64,000 nt of DNA, taken from the NCBI GenBank assembly GCA_037576195.1, contig JAQZDE010000039.1:1-64000 (forward strand), written 5' to 3'. Origin of the DNA: Phytoseiulus persimilis. Its lineage: Eukaryota > Arthropoda > Arachnida > Mesostigmata > Phytoseiidae. Position numbers and translations under genes: made by a program. This document shows positions 11,860-22,800 of this stretch, one piece after another. The notes under the pieces were generated by a model. The model was not told the DNA's origin and ran no database searches. It saw nothing but the letters and a program-made list of their open reading frames with translations. Positions within the stretch are counted from its first letter, which is position 1. Every line of letters begins with the position of its first letter.

Positions 11860-12300
11860 CTAGACGACGATCTGATTCGATCCGGCTCGAGATGACTCCA
11901 GCAAAAATACCCATGAGGCCTCTCTCATAGGAAATTGTACAGCTGCGAGGTGGAATCATTCCAATGATTTTTTTTCACTCCCACTGATCCTGTTCTTTTG
12001 ATTATGGATGACTCTGTCGTTGATCGAAGGATCCCGGATCGAAAAAATTGAGTCAATGTTAGGATGCTGCAATCGTTCCCGCTTGGTCGATTGGATTACG
12101 GCTCGAAGCATTCGGTATACGGACCCTCGTCCAAGGACGAGTTCTCATGTAGATGAAGAATCAAGGATGGATGAGTCTGATGACCAACAGGGGCTGGAAG
12201 TCACGTTCAGAAGTTTCCCATGACTCCTATCTCCTTTGGATATCCCTCGGAATTTCGAAATTCTTGGTGTACTCGATGATTTTCAAACTTAGGTCCCGAC
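11860..12300. other. No confident gene
   Basis: A plus frame at 12008-12223 with an ATG is open (…SRLVDWITARSIRYTDPRPRT…) but has no clear splice partner. Confidence 0.25.
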
Positions 12301-12306
12301 TTGCCA

Positions 12307-12589
12307 ATGGCGGCTCCTCTGAGCTCCTCCGGCGACACGGGCACATTGGCGAGCAACACAGAATGTACAGAAGAAGCCCAGAACCACCTTCACCAAATGG
12401 ATAGATGAAGTGGTCCAGGCAGGAGTCGATCCAGCATCCAATATGGAGCTCGCGGTACCGAGGATGAACACTGGACTTTCCAAATCGCGTTTATTTACAT
12501 TTCAAACACTCCAAACCATCTCGAAACACAAAATCACACTCCTCCATTACATTCGTATTCTAGATACTTCCTCGAATACTGAGTCGTAA
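12307..12589 (+). CDS. Possible coding region with a frame change, unidentified
   Basis: ATG in good context (gccaATGG) starts MAAPLSSSGDTGTLASNTEC and so on, ending after 33 codons. An overlapping plus frame from about 12350 reads protein-like residues (KKPRTTFTKWIDEVVQAGVD, PASNMELAVPRMN) to a TAA at 12587. The two frames differ by one base, so this could be a frameshifted gene or two coincidental frames. Confidence 0.25.
12490..12495 (-). promoter_or_regulatory. Candidate poly(A) signal for the SNIP1-like gene
   Basis: AATAAA on the minus strand (tttatt on plus), about 490 bases past the stop codon at 12981. Confidence 0.35.
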
Positions 12590-12980
12590 ATCTATGTTGA
12601 GGTTTCGGAGCTGAATCCCCTCATGCAATCGAAAAGCGCCTAATCTTTACAAAAGTTCACAGTTTTCTGACACTCCCGTCGATCGCTATAATGCCGAAAA
12701 GGATGATAACTAAGGTTGTGTATGAAAACCACAGATGAACATTTCCACTCCTCTACAAGCGAGATGAACCCACTTGAACGGAAGGTGTGTTTAACGTACT
12801 CCTAGAAATACTGAAGTTCATCTGCCGTAATCTTCCCCGTATGGTACCGCACCTACTCCCGCTGTCGAGGTACGTTACGATTGGCGTCGCTCCCTCTGTT
12901 TCCAGTCAGACTCTCCTCTGTCTCCTTGAGCAAAACACCCCGCAATATATTCCACCGTTGTCGATTATTCCAGTGGCATC

Positions 12981-15900
12981 CTAGTTCTCCCCGTTCTCGG
13001 CCGTTGTCACTTGGTTATTCGGCTCTTCAGTCATTTCAGCCGCGTCTTCAGGAATCAGAACGTATTCCCTGCTACTGAATCCAAATTTGATAACGTCCCT
13101 TTCAAGGAGTTCAACGTATCGGCTGCCATCGATCCTTGAACAGAATGATCAGCAGTTAAGAAAGCGTTGCAGAGGTGCCCAATTCCGAAATAAAAACCTG
13201 AATCTTCTCGGAATCGTTGGCCTTGAACGTCCACGCGGGAGATACAGGATGAGTGATTCGGCAAGTGTTCCAGGTGGATCGTCTCACCTTTTATTGTTGA
13301 CGAAAGTTCCGTTGGCAGAGTCTAGGTCCAGGACGTACGGACGTACCCGTCGACCTTTCGAGCCGTCGGCCCTCTGGTAAGGTACGGAACGGTACTGAAG
13401 GACGGCATGCTGTTTTGAACACGACGGGTGATCCACTGGAATGTCAGCGACTCTCCGATCCCTGCCGAGAAGATAGGCGCTTTGCCTGCGAGAGGAGAGA
13501 AATATCATTTGAGAATTCTCACGTACAACACGAGAAGGTTTTCATCGATAAACCTCAGGTTGTTACGGGCGTTCGAGAGTATGGAACTTGGAGAGATTTC
13601 CATCCCAACAGAAACTCGAATCTTTCAGGGCTCGCAGAGGCTCGTCAGGTTGCAACTGCGGCAGGATATATTCTGTAGAAGTCTGGAAGTGAGGCACAAT
13701 ACTGACCTGTGCAGAGGGATGAAGGGTAAAACATCCTCTCCCTTGAAAACATAGAGACGCCAACGGCGCTCGGGCTTTTGAGCCTCAGGCGGCTCGTTGT
13801 ACTTCACTACAACACCGTTGAAGACATTGGTGTCTTCCGCCAGCTTCCCTGAGAGCCCCAAATCTGGCTTCTGCCTGTCTTCGGGCTTAATCTGGAATGA
13901 GGCGCAGTAGAAACTCAGATAACTCCGCTTAGAAGTTGCTTCCGAGGTTCCATGATAGACACAATTGATCTCAGCTGATTACTTTTCAACTTCCCAGTTC
14001 ATCTCGTATCTGAGACTCTCACCTCTTCTTCTTTTTTGACTTCCGGTTTTCCCCAGACACACTTCCTCTCACCCTCCTCCATTTCCTTGTTCCTACGCTT
14101 CATTTCTCCGAGACGATCCTGCCTGTTCCTTGGTCGATCGGGCCGTCGAGATCTTCGGTTCTCCGCCCTGCGATCCTGATCGTCTGCCCACTTGGATAGC
14201 TCCGGCGATCGAGGCTCTCTATCCCCCTGGAAAATTTCGACACAGAGTTGGAGTTCACGAATCCAACGAAACAACGGGTCCCGATCAGACGGAGTCGGTA
14301 AAAGACCGATTTTCAAGTCAGTTCCTCGATTCCCACCAAACCTGCTTCAACCGGCCACGCATGTTTTGAATTACCTTCTTCGAGTCCGGAGAAACTCTCT
14401 CGCTCTTGATTCTGTTCCAATCGCGCTTAGAATCGTTCTCTCTCCTGGAATCCCCCACTCTCCTGGGATCGCTTTCTCTCCTGGACTCGCCCGCTCTCCG
14501 AGAATCACTGGGCCTCCTGAGCTCGCTGTCCCTTCCTCTCGGAGATCGCCTATCCTCGCGGTGGATATGACTCCGCTGATCTCTCGGGAGAGACCGTCTA
14601 CTTCTGGGCGAATCTCGCCTCCGATTTTGCGTATCCCTCCTCGGAGAACTTCGTCTTGGACTCTCGTCTTTCCTTGGCGGTCTTTTTCGCTCCACGCTGC
14701 GCCTTTTCTCGCTGTCCCGTCTGCAGGGAAACAATGCACGTCCGTGAGTGGGAACGGCTTCAGAGATACTTCGAGCAACTCGGAATTCCAAGGAGGCCGT
14801 GATCGACAGAGATCAGGCACAGCAGATGAATGGGATTGGACGAACCTTGGTGAGCTCCGGTGTTCTCTGCGGGGACTTTTTCTGCGCGACGGCGACAGTT
14901 TCCGTCTTTGAACAGGGCTGGATTTCCTCCGCCGAGACGGAGAGGGACTTCCTTTCGATCTGCGGAGGTTGTCTGCTCGTTATCTCAAGTTGTGTTAATG
15001 GATAGGAAAGCTCGCACTGGGATTCTCGAGAGGGATCCGAATCCGATCCAATAAGCATGAGTGTGAAACTGCGAGCCGCTTCCAAGAGATTGCCATTCTG
15101 AGCCACTCACCGCTCTTTCGGCTTCTTCAGCCCAGGTGATTCGCTCCGCGTCCGACTCGCTCTCCTGGGGAACAGAGAGAGATGAGGTCTTGAGAAAAAC
15201 GCTTCCGAGATTCGTGACATCATGAAATAGGAGACAGATCCTTTCGAAGAAATACTCCGCTTGGATCATATGCTCGGGAAGACCCCACCTTTTAACGGCG
15301 CCTTTGGGAGAATCTTTGGAAATTTTCGACTTCCCATTCGTCGGACGCTCAGCAACTCTGCGAAACAAATCGAAGATGAGCGATTTATCTCACTTGGGAT
15401 GTTATGAAGCCCTGACCGAATAATCGAAAGAATGTGGACATCACAAACTCAAGATCCCACGAGGGCAGCTTACTCTTGACCGTCGGACGACTTCGTCCCA
15501 CTTTTACTGCTGGTATCACTAGAGCTGTCATCGCTTGCACTCTCTGAGCTACTTTCACTGCCGGACCTGTAATACAGTACCATTCCGATATCATAGCTGA
15601 TATCCTGAACTCGACTCGCACCACATGCAGGTGTCCGAGTAACGCGCTGTCCATTTCGACTCCTCACCCAGAACTCGTTCCAGACTCATCGTCACTATCG
15701 TCGTCACTCCCAGACGATGAAGTTTCGGAAGTCGAAGGAGAGCGCGGCTCAGATCTCGATGCGTGCTTATATTCCTGAAAAATTCGTGATCCATTTGTGG
15801 CAATCTACACAGCTACCGATTTCATCAGTACTCGGATGAGCCGGAGGCTTATTCGTTCTAGCCCCGCTCAGACCTGAAGCCTTCCGACGGACAAAACCAT

Positions 15901-16853
15901 GAGGTCGACTTGGGCTGAACTCGGTCAAAGGGATGCCGAGTCATCATTAACTCATTTTACCTTCGTATCAGGACTGTTGTAAGCTGCGGATTCTCTGAGA
16001 GGTGATGCAAGGGGTTTCACAACCAGTGGCTCTTGAAAGTATCCGTCGGAATCGGATGACTCCTCCTGGAAATAGACGTTGGAGTATTCATCGTACCACA
16101 TGACAAGCCACGGACATGGTGCGATGGATTCAGGAACATAAACCTGAGGAGACTCTGGCTCAGTCGGAGAACCCAAAGTCGACCGGAAGATCGTTGTTTT
16201 CTGAGGGTTCTCGATTGGAGGGCTAACGCGATGCCTCATTCGTTGACCGCCCAGACCGAACCACCGGTCAATAGAGATTTTCTCCGACGCGTCTGGACGG
16301 GAATCGGTGAAGGGGCTCGAAAATGGCTCAATCAGGGCCGTTATCGAGAGCGAGGGATATCCACAAAGGGGCACAATGATACTCGTAAACATAGAACCTA
16401 ACAGCAGCACAGTGAGTTCGCGGCCAAAGCCATCATGACACCAGCCTCCCGTTTCTGATGGAGTTTCCAGATGAGAAGTCAGTCTCTCACGTCGGTACAT
16501 AGCCAAGCTATCCCGTGAGGAAGTACGACATTTCACCTCCGGAGAGTGCATAACGAAATTAGAACGCCGGTTCGAAGCCTTAAACTTACATGTCGTCGAC
16601 TCCGACTTCGGTCTGGGGAATTCGCACGTCGGCGGGCCATTCTCGGCAAAGTTCTCAACCTCAAGATTTCACTCAGCAGGCGGAGAATGATCAGAGAATC
16701 ACCATCAATGTATTTGAATCCGACTTTCAAGTAGAAGTCCAGAAGCGCTGAGTTTGGCCCTCTCTTGAGCCGAACCTTCAGCGAGTCGTCTGCTAGTTTA
16801 CCAAACACGCGCATCACTCGAAACACGCAGCGCGCATCAATACCCCATGGGGT
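12981..16853 (-). CDS. SNIP1: SNIP1-like FHA-domain protein with RS domain and extra N-terminal region
   Basis: Minus-strand exons in transcript order: 16853-16660, 16612-16590, 16292-15961, 15774-15668, 15566-15474, 15357-15289, 15164-15111, 14959-14846, 14720-14375, 14226-14023, 13891-13707, 13485-13288, 13134-12981 (TAG). Phases agree at every joint, giving about 690 residues. The last four exons match SNIP1: a core before the FHA (GVVVKYNEPPEAQKPERRWR), the FHA domain (YLLGRDRRVADIPVDHPSCS, then LDSANGTFVNNKR) and a C-terminal KFGFSSREYVLIPED. Before these is an Arg/Ser-rich region (about 14023-15164), then Ser/Asp-rich acidic exons, then globular-looking exons. Known SNIP1 proteins are nuclear, bind Smads/p300 and join spliceosome and microRNA-processing complexes; they are much shorter (human about 396 residues). 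The start codon is not resolved: the first listed exon begins in phase 0 after an AG, so an upstream exon may exist. Confidence 0.85.
14410..14540 (-). repeat. Degenerate SRRE/D repeats in the SNIP1-like RS domain
   Basis: Within the 14375-14720 exon the minus strand encodes serial units of the form (D/E)SRR-x-x-(D/E), about 24 bases each. The DNA shows repeated tctcctgg(a/g)(a/c)t-like blocks on the plus strand. These are typical of expanding RS domains. Confidence 0.6.
16590..16612 (-). other. 23-base microexon of the SNIP1-like gene
   Basis: It lies between an acceptor (ttccccag) and a consensus donor (CAT|GTAAGT). It supplies seven codons (PKSESTT) and is in phase with both neighbours (AG|A before, T|AC after). 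The intron before it would be only 47 bases. Confidence 0.5.
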
Positions 16854-16859
16854 CTGATC

Positions 16860-17500
16860 AGGTTAATGTGACACTTCGAGTGGAGCTCTCAACATGAGCT
16901 TCCATGGGGCTGGAAATTCGTCCGAGGAACAGTCGGATGGACCGCGTCGTTCTGCTCCCGCGCTCAGCAAAGATAATCGTCATCATCCCGCACCTATTGC
17001 CGTTAATTTACCTGGCTTCAAATCGTGTTGTCGCTCAGGCTTCATGAATCAAGACCTGCCGAGATGCCGCTGTTCGAGAACACGGACGCTATTTCCGTGC
17101 AGCTGTCCTGCGCTTCGGGCACCGTGCCTGCATACCTCTTTCAGTGCCTATGCCGTGCTCATCCGCATTTATCTCTCTCGATTTTCCTTGTGCTGATCGG
17201 AGGTTCCCTATTACATCCGGAGGGGAGCATTGAGCGAACTTCTATCTCGCGGTAGTTTCCGGGTTCACATGGCCAAAAGATTGACTCCGATGGCTTTGAT
17301 GATCAGTTTACGTGTCGTTGCATCGGCCCAAGTCTCGTGAAGCGTCATTCTGCTTTTCGTTTCCCTATTGAAACAGGCTCAATCTAATTTTAGCTCCATC
17401 TCCAAGAGTCCTCGAGGTCGTCATTGTGAACAATGATCAGTATTTACTTTTCTGACGGTCCTGGAAGTCCGAAGCAGATGACTCTACAGATAAAGGTCAA
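16860..17500. other. No supported gene
   Basis: Short plus-strand open frames only. This stretch could contain the promoter or 5' exon of the SNIP1-like gene, but none is identified. Confidence 0.35.
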
Positions 17501-17506
17501 CGACGC

Positions 17507-17876
17507 TTAGTTCGAGCGCATCTCAAAGCGCGAATTGATCCTGGGAGTTGTAATCCTGGGTAAAGTGAGGTTCAAAGCCCGGGACCAGGACGTGAAGGAG
17601 AACTTTTGTCATGGGGATTTCCGCCGCCGGCGTTAAGCGGGAGGGCTGTGATCCTGAGTGATTCCTGAAGCTTCGCGAACTCTCTTCGAACGCGCGGGGC
17701 CCAAGCTGTGCACTTCTGGTTCGAGCCATCACTCTTGATGGATGTACTCGAGTCGAGGAATCTGCCGGCCAAGCAATTGTCGGATGTCGTTCGGAGTCCT
17801 GATCAGAGGTGGAATGCCTCCATAATTCCGAGACCTATCGGAATCACGTCTTTCACGATCTCGGCGATGTAAAATG
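17507..17876 (-). CDS. 3' end of an unidentified basic protein
   Basis: The minus strand reads RRDRERRDSDRSRNYGGIPP, LIRTPNDIRQLLGRQIPRLE and so on to a donor at 17733/17732 (GA|GTGATG). An exon at 17555-17507 after an acceptor (cactttacccag) continues in phase (ITTPRINSRFEMRSN) to a TAA. The R/D/S-rich start suggests an RNA-associated nuclear protein, which is an inference from composition. The upstream boundary is uncertain. Confidence 0.4.
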
Positions 17877-18038
17877 CTCAGAGTACGTCCCGTATTGCCT
17901 GGCCAAGTTTCTCTGAGACACCCGAAGATGGAAAATCCAAGCGAGTTGGACATTCCGAGCCTGGATCTATTTCACAAGAATATCACGCGATGAGTTCCAT
18001 CGAGTCCTCAGCGAGGGAGGGAGCTACGTCGTCAATCA

Positions 18039-18467
18039 ATGTTGGGCCGTTTCGATCGAGGACCCGCACGTCTGCCGCAGAACGTGCTGTCCACGCGCCC
18101 AACGCGTGGTGGCCTTGTAGTACAAGAAACTTGCATCCTGCTCGCTGTACACGTCGAAGTGGCGAAGGACAGTGTCAGATTACCGTACCTCGTGGGGTGG
18201 TCTGCAGATTCTTCATGTGCTTTATCAATCTATGCTCGAATTGTGGAGTCGGTCTCGAGTTTGACTGCGAGAATCGTCATCCTGGAACGTACGACTGAAA
18301 ATACGATTGTCATCCCTGAGTCTAGAGAGACGAATGGGGCTCGCTACACAACGAATTCGGTTCCACAGAAAAAGGATCTCGCATTGGAACGATCCTTCCA
18401 AAGTAGTGAACTCCCGAGTTCAGCGACTCTCCCGGAGATACACATGGACTCCGCCAGCTCAAAGTGA
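18039..18467 (+). CDS. Possible intronless protein of 142 residues, unidentified
   Basis: ATG-initiated frame ending in TGA. Residues about 60-142 look protein-like, with beta-prone stretches (SSLTARIVILERTTENTIVI) and a Ser-rich tail. The opposite strand is partly open. No domain is recognised. Confidence 0.3.
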   Translation: MLGRFDRGPARLPQNVLSTRPTRGGLVVQETCILLAVHVEVAKDSVRLPYLVGWSADSSCALSIYARIVESVSSLTARIVILERTTENTIVIPESRETNGARYTTNSVPQKKDLALERSFQSSELPSSATLPEIHMDSASSK

Positions 18468-19166
18468 GCCACATTGTATGAGCCCTGTCAGCTTTTCAGG
18501 CGTTTTGGGATTCTGAAAACCAGGGCTGTCTGATGTGACGTCTTTTCGTTTCTCAGGTCTCTAAACAGTAGACAGAGTCCAGCAACCGGTTTATGCGTTG
18601 GCCTTGGAAGAGAGAACATTTGGTGTGATAACGACGCTCCTGGCATCCGCTGTTCTTGGTTTCCGGGCGATGGAAACGTGTTGGCCACCTCGTTCCAAGA
18701 GCCGGTGGTATGGAGGATGGTTCCTTGGATCAAGGATGCCGCCGAATCCGGGCCGAACGCTAATTTTATTTCTTCGCCCGTCTGCCTCCGACGGACGAAG
18801 TCCGCAAAAAGTAAAAAAGTATCTCTTGTGGTTGCTCCTTTTTCAACCATCGAATGAATCCCCTATCAAAGCTCGGATAAGTTGATAAAACTCGATCCAT
18901 CTCCGTACGAGTCATCATGCCTCTCAGCTGCCTGGGGTCCCTTATCCCGGATCAGTTGGCTTCGGGTCGGGTTTGCGTATTTCTCGACGGAACCTCACAG
19001 TCGAGAGAGCCACCACCATGACATTAGTAGGAATACTTCTGAGAAAGGTTATCGCCTGGGAAACGAAAACTTCGGTGTCGATCAAGAATCGCTTGAACGA
19101 GGCTGCAATAACCATCCAAAATGCAGAAGTGAGCGGCCACTCACCGGCCGTGCCCTCCCCTGTTCC

Positions 19167-19592
19167 TCATCGTGATTGGGAAGCGTTTTCCAGTAAACGC
19201 TCGAACTCCCCCACCTCCAGAGGCTCGCCGGCGCTCCGAACCGAGATTCTCATGCGAGCCAATAACTCCTCCGAGAGCTCGATGTGTTTTCTACGCAGAA
19301 TCTGCCACAAACGGTTGCGCCAAGCTTCGTTCCTCCGCTCCTCAATCTCCAGCCGACGTTGATCTTCTTCAGCTTCTTGCATAGATCTCGTGACTCTAGC
19401 GTACAGTTCACTCGAATCCGGCAAAACTCTGAGCTCGCCATTAGCAGTATGCGATTCTTCGTGGCTCCTTATTGCTTCAGGTGTTCCGATGTACATATTG
19501 CAATACCTGCACGGGACTGCACGGGAAGCTCCTGAGATGAAAGCATCGACGTTTCGTTGGAAGACTGCGAGCTCTTCCACTCGTCCGAAAGC
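19167..19592 (-). CDS. Terminal exon of a protein with one C2H2-like zinc finger
   Basis: After a good acceptor (ttcgttcccag) the minus strand is open for 141 codons to a stop. Residues about 28-48 form a C-x2-C-x12-H-x3-H motif (CRYCNMYIGTPEAIRSHEES, then H), consistent with a single C2H2-type zinc finger. It is followed by a long charged helical segment (QEAEEDQRRLEIEERRNEAW) and a Leu-rich end. Family unknown. The exon at 19769-20080 on the same strand is probably part of the same gene or its neighbour, but its phase does not join directly. Confidence 0.55.
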   Translation of the reverse strand, partial: AFGRVEELAVFQRNVDAFISGASRAVPCRYCNMYIGTPEAIRSHEESHTANGELRVLPDSSELYARVTRSMQEAEEDQRRLEIEERRNEAWRNRLWQILRRKHIELSEELLARMRISVRSAGEPLEVGEFERLLENASQSR

Positions 19593-19768
19593 CTGGGAAC
19601 GAATTTCAACTCAATCAGACTGCATACGAACGAGCTGTTCCCAAGTTCTCGTCAGAACAGCGAAGCTCGGCAGCTATCCAGTGATGGCCGCGCTCTCGTT
19701 CTCCCCAGCACCGACTCGAGTGGCATCGGTTGTAAATTATGAATCCCGGCAGGAAGTGCGGAACTTAC

Positions 19769-20080
19769 GATGCGTCGATCAGGGCCTGCTTCATTTCTGG
19801 AGGGAGGAGATCTGCCGCCATGTGCCATCTGTTCCACAGAGCGAACTTCAAGGTATGGGTGGGGTATTCGCTCAATCTCCACGAACGACTTGAGTTTTAT
19901 CTCCGCGGTGAAGTCGTTTTCCTCATGCCTCTTCTCTAAGTGTTGGATGGTGGCGCGGCGAATGATATTTACCGACAGGGCGACGTTTCCGACCGGGCGT
20001 CGAACACAATACGTTCCGAGTATGGAGTCTTCGCTATGTAGCCCGTCACCGACATCACTGAGAATTGAGCAGTAGATGAC
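19769..20080 (-). CDS. Exon of an unidentified protein upstream of the zinc-finger exon
   Basis: The minus strand is open and strongly protein-like from an AG acceptor at 20081 (ttcatag) to a donor GTAAGT at 19768. It includes DSILGTYCVRRPVGNVALSV, NDFTAEIKLKSFVEIERIPH and ALWNRWHMAADLLPPEMKQA. The donor overlaps an in-frame TAA, so the alternative is a C-terminus ending LIDAS. No family is recognised. Confidence 0.5.
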
Positions 20081-20519
20081 CTATGAATCGTCTTCCTTCG
20101 TCGAAGAGCAGCTGAGACTTCTAGGTCGAGCGCCGAGCCTGGCCACGATAGTATATCTTTTTCCCCTGATTGCTCCGTGTTTCCTCGACAGGATGACCCT
20201 GTCTCATTCGTCGCAGACGGCTAGAAGCGGCTGCAGAGCTTTATTTGAGTCAAAGGGTTGTGAGAGTTTGGCGAAAATCCTCCCATTATGCTAGCTGGAA
20301 ACTGGGCTAACACCCTGGTGTCTATGCTCCAGGACAAGCAAACCTCTGTCAGATGGTCGCCTATTCTTGGAACCTCGATGCTCCCTCACGTTGGAAGTGA
20401 ACCTTGCGCTCAGAAGATCTGAGCTAGGAAGTCTTGAATGCTTCGAGCTTTTGGCTCGTCCAATATCATCCTCGATCAGCGAGCAAACTTCATTCCGCTC
20501 CATATATTCGGGCTAAAAT

Positions 20520-20733
20520 TTTCAAAACTCATGGCAAGGCATCTTTGGTTCGCGATTCAAATGGTCCACTCTCGGCTACGGTCGAGTTGGGTACACCCTG
20601 TGAACATATTTTTGAGCCCGAAACTGAGGACAACGTGCAGTACTCATTCCTGTTCTTCCGGAATGATATGGAGGGAACTGGGCTCGAAAAGCTAACAGCT
20701 CCGGGATCTGAATCGTTCCGGAATCTGTCGGTG
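20520..20733 (+). CDS. Possible internal exon, unidentified
   Basis: The plus frame reads TVELGTPCEHIFEPETEDNV, YSFLFFRNDMEGTGLEK and so on, ending precisely at a donor (CAA|GTGAGC). Composition is protein-like. The minus strand is open too, but its reading is Ser-rich and less convincing. Neighbouring exons were not found. Confidence 0.35.
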
Positions 20734-20739
20734 CAAGTG

Positions 20740-21480
20740 AGCGCCATCAAATCCACATTCATGGCTGGAATCCGAGCTCGGCAGAGAAGCCTCGGTTGGT
20801 GTACTATGAGGTGGAACGGATTTTCGGTATTTCGGGTTTTCGGAATTCCGGATGCACACTGGCTCCCGATGGAGGGATCCAGGAACCTGTGACAGAACTA
20901 CGTCGGAAGGAGACGATAATATTCATGTCGTTCTTCAGGATTCAAACTCGACCATTCGAGGAGAGAAACTAACCCCAATGAGAACCGACAACAACTGGAC
21001 CATGTGATTAGGAGAAATGAGTGTCCGAGTAGCCACGATGAACTCATCCGTTGGTGCACTTCAAGAGCCCGCTAGGTCTCAATTTGGCGCAATTTTCACA
21101 TGAGCATCTGATTCGATTGCTGTGCTCGACCGATGCGCGGAGAACTTGGCTGAATGCATCGCTGGCGTGGATCTGGAGGTGGGATCGTGATTTCCCGTTT
21201 CATTAACTGTAACGAATGAGTTGAGAGCAGACAAGCCGAGAGTGAAGTTCTCTGCTTAGCCAGACTCGAACGAAAGCCCAGTCATACACGGCCGAGCGCT
21301 AATAAAGATGTGAACCTGCGACATCTCTAGATCGGCACCCGAGGCAATGCTCTACCGCAAGAAAGTGTACGAATGTGAATCATCGGAGCCGCTAGATGCG
21401 GCAAGAGGCGGTTTCGACTGGAGGATTTCCCGTGGAAATGTGGAAGGCAAATCAGAATATTCACCGATAGAGATTACAGG
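20740..21480. other. No supported gene
   Basis: No exon or repeat recognised. Confidence 0.4.
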
Positions 21481-21499
21481 GAAGAAATGTAACGTGGGT

Positions 21500-21645
21500 C
21501 CGTATAACCGTGGGTAATATAACGTGGATATGCGACCACAAAACGAGAACCCTGGAGCACGTAATAGTGGAATGTAGGGGGGCGATCCGGACATCCACGA
21601 AAGACTGGTACCACTGGACGACTCAACAAGAGAGATTGTAGAGCG
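21500..21645 (+). mobile_element. Relic of a LINE (non-LTR) retrotransposon C-terminus
   Basis: The plus strand encodes ITWICDHKTRTLEHVIVECR and so on. The C-x(n)-(E)H-x4-C arrangement of …TLEHVIVEC… resembles the C-terminal zinc-knuckle region that follows reverse transcriptase in jockey/R1-type LINEs. A stop occurs about 30 codons later and no upstream reverse transcriptase frame is intact. Assignment rests on a short motif, so the family is not determined. Confidence 0.45.
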
Positions 21646-21649
21646 AACC

Positions 21650-22800
21650 AAACGGAGTCTTGGAAGATTAGAGGGAGACAAATGAAGACACATCCACACT
21701 CGCCAGATCGACGAATCACAGACATAACCAGCAGAGAACACTCGCCTCCCGCGAGACGGGTTTGCAGCGTATAACGAAATGTCTGTCGTTCATAAACTGA
21801 TCAATCGATCGATCAAAGCATACTCTAGGTCCATCTTGGGCAGTATTTTCGATGGATCATGCCTGAGGTTGGTCGATTGAGCCAAATTCTGTTGAGGAAT
21901 ATGTTCGCACTCTGCAGTCAATCTTCATCTATTAGTTCGCACAAGGCGCCAGCTAGCCTCAGGACGGGTCTGAGTGCAACATCCATCAACTGTTGGAAAA
22001 GGTCGAATCGCGGTCGTACTGCTCATCAGATTGAGCCGCCATATCGGACAAAAATCAGTTTTCCTCAGTGCTGATCCGCAAAGGATTATTCCTCACGCGG
22101 CGCGAACCGAGGTACTGAGCGCCACCTCTTGTCGAGCAGACGCTCGGGGCAAGAGACATTTGAAAGATGGCGCGGAAAATGACAGATCAAGACGCCCGCC
22201 TCCGACGTATTCCTGCTCGAAATCCGAGAAATCCAATCCCACAACAGGGAGCTTTCCACTCGAAACATTGGGCCACGAAAAGGAATCGCGACGCTCCTTA
22301 CTGTGGGCGGTGGAAGCGGGTATCAACCTGCGTCAGCCCGAGTTCCGATTTCCTTATTCGTCGGAACGCAGCAAAACACCGAGAGGGAAAAACACTCCGA
22401 AGAAGTGCTGTCGTCTCGTAAAAAAACTCTCCGGCTGAATCAAACAGTTGTGAGCATTGATTTGTTTGAGAAATTTCTTCAGACTTCCAACATCGACCGC
22501 ATGTGCTTTGCACACGAATGGCGGATGAAAAAGGTGAATATCAGGACACCGTTGACACTCGATCGCGAAGCAGGAATTTCTGGGAGGAAAGAGAGATCCT
22601 CGATTCTTCATGAAATCGCTCACGAATGTTGATTGCATTACTCGCGCATCTCACTTCATTCCCTCTCTATGTGGCTCACCAATTATTGTCTCCCGCCGCG
22701 ACTGGCAATTAAGTAGCAGCTCCAAAGGGATCTCGTGTCCGTGTCAAAAATAATGATGTGTTTCATTGAGGGAATCTCCGTCGACATTCAAACCCTGACA
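21650..22800. other. Open frames upstream of UPF2; no gene resolved
   Basis: Between 22090 and 22632 two plus frames are long and hydrophilic. They contain …ENDRSRRPPPTYSCSKSEKS… and …VSIDLFEKFLQTSNIDRMCF…. They might be 5' exons of UPF2 or a separate small gene, but I could not join them in phase. Confidence 0.3.
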
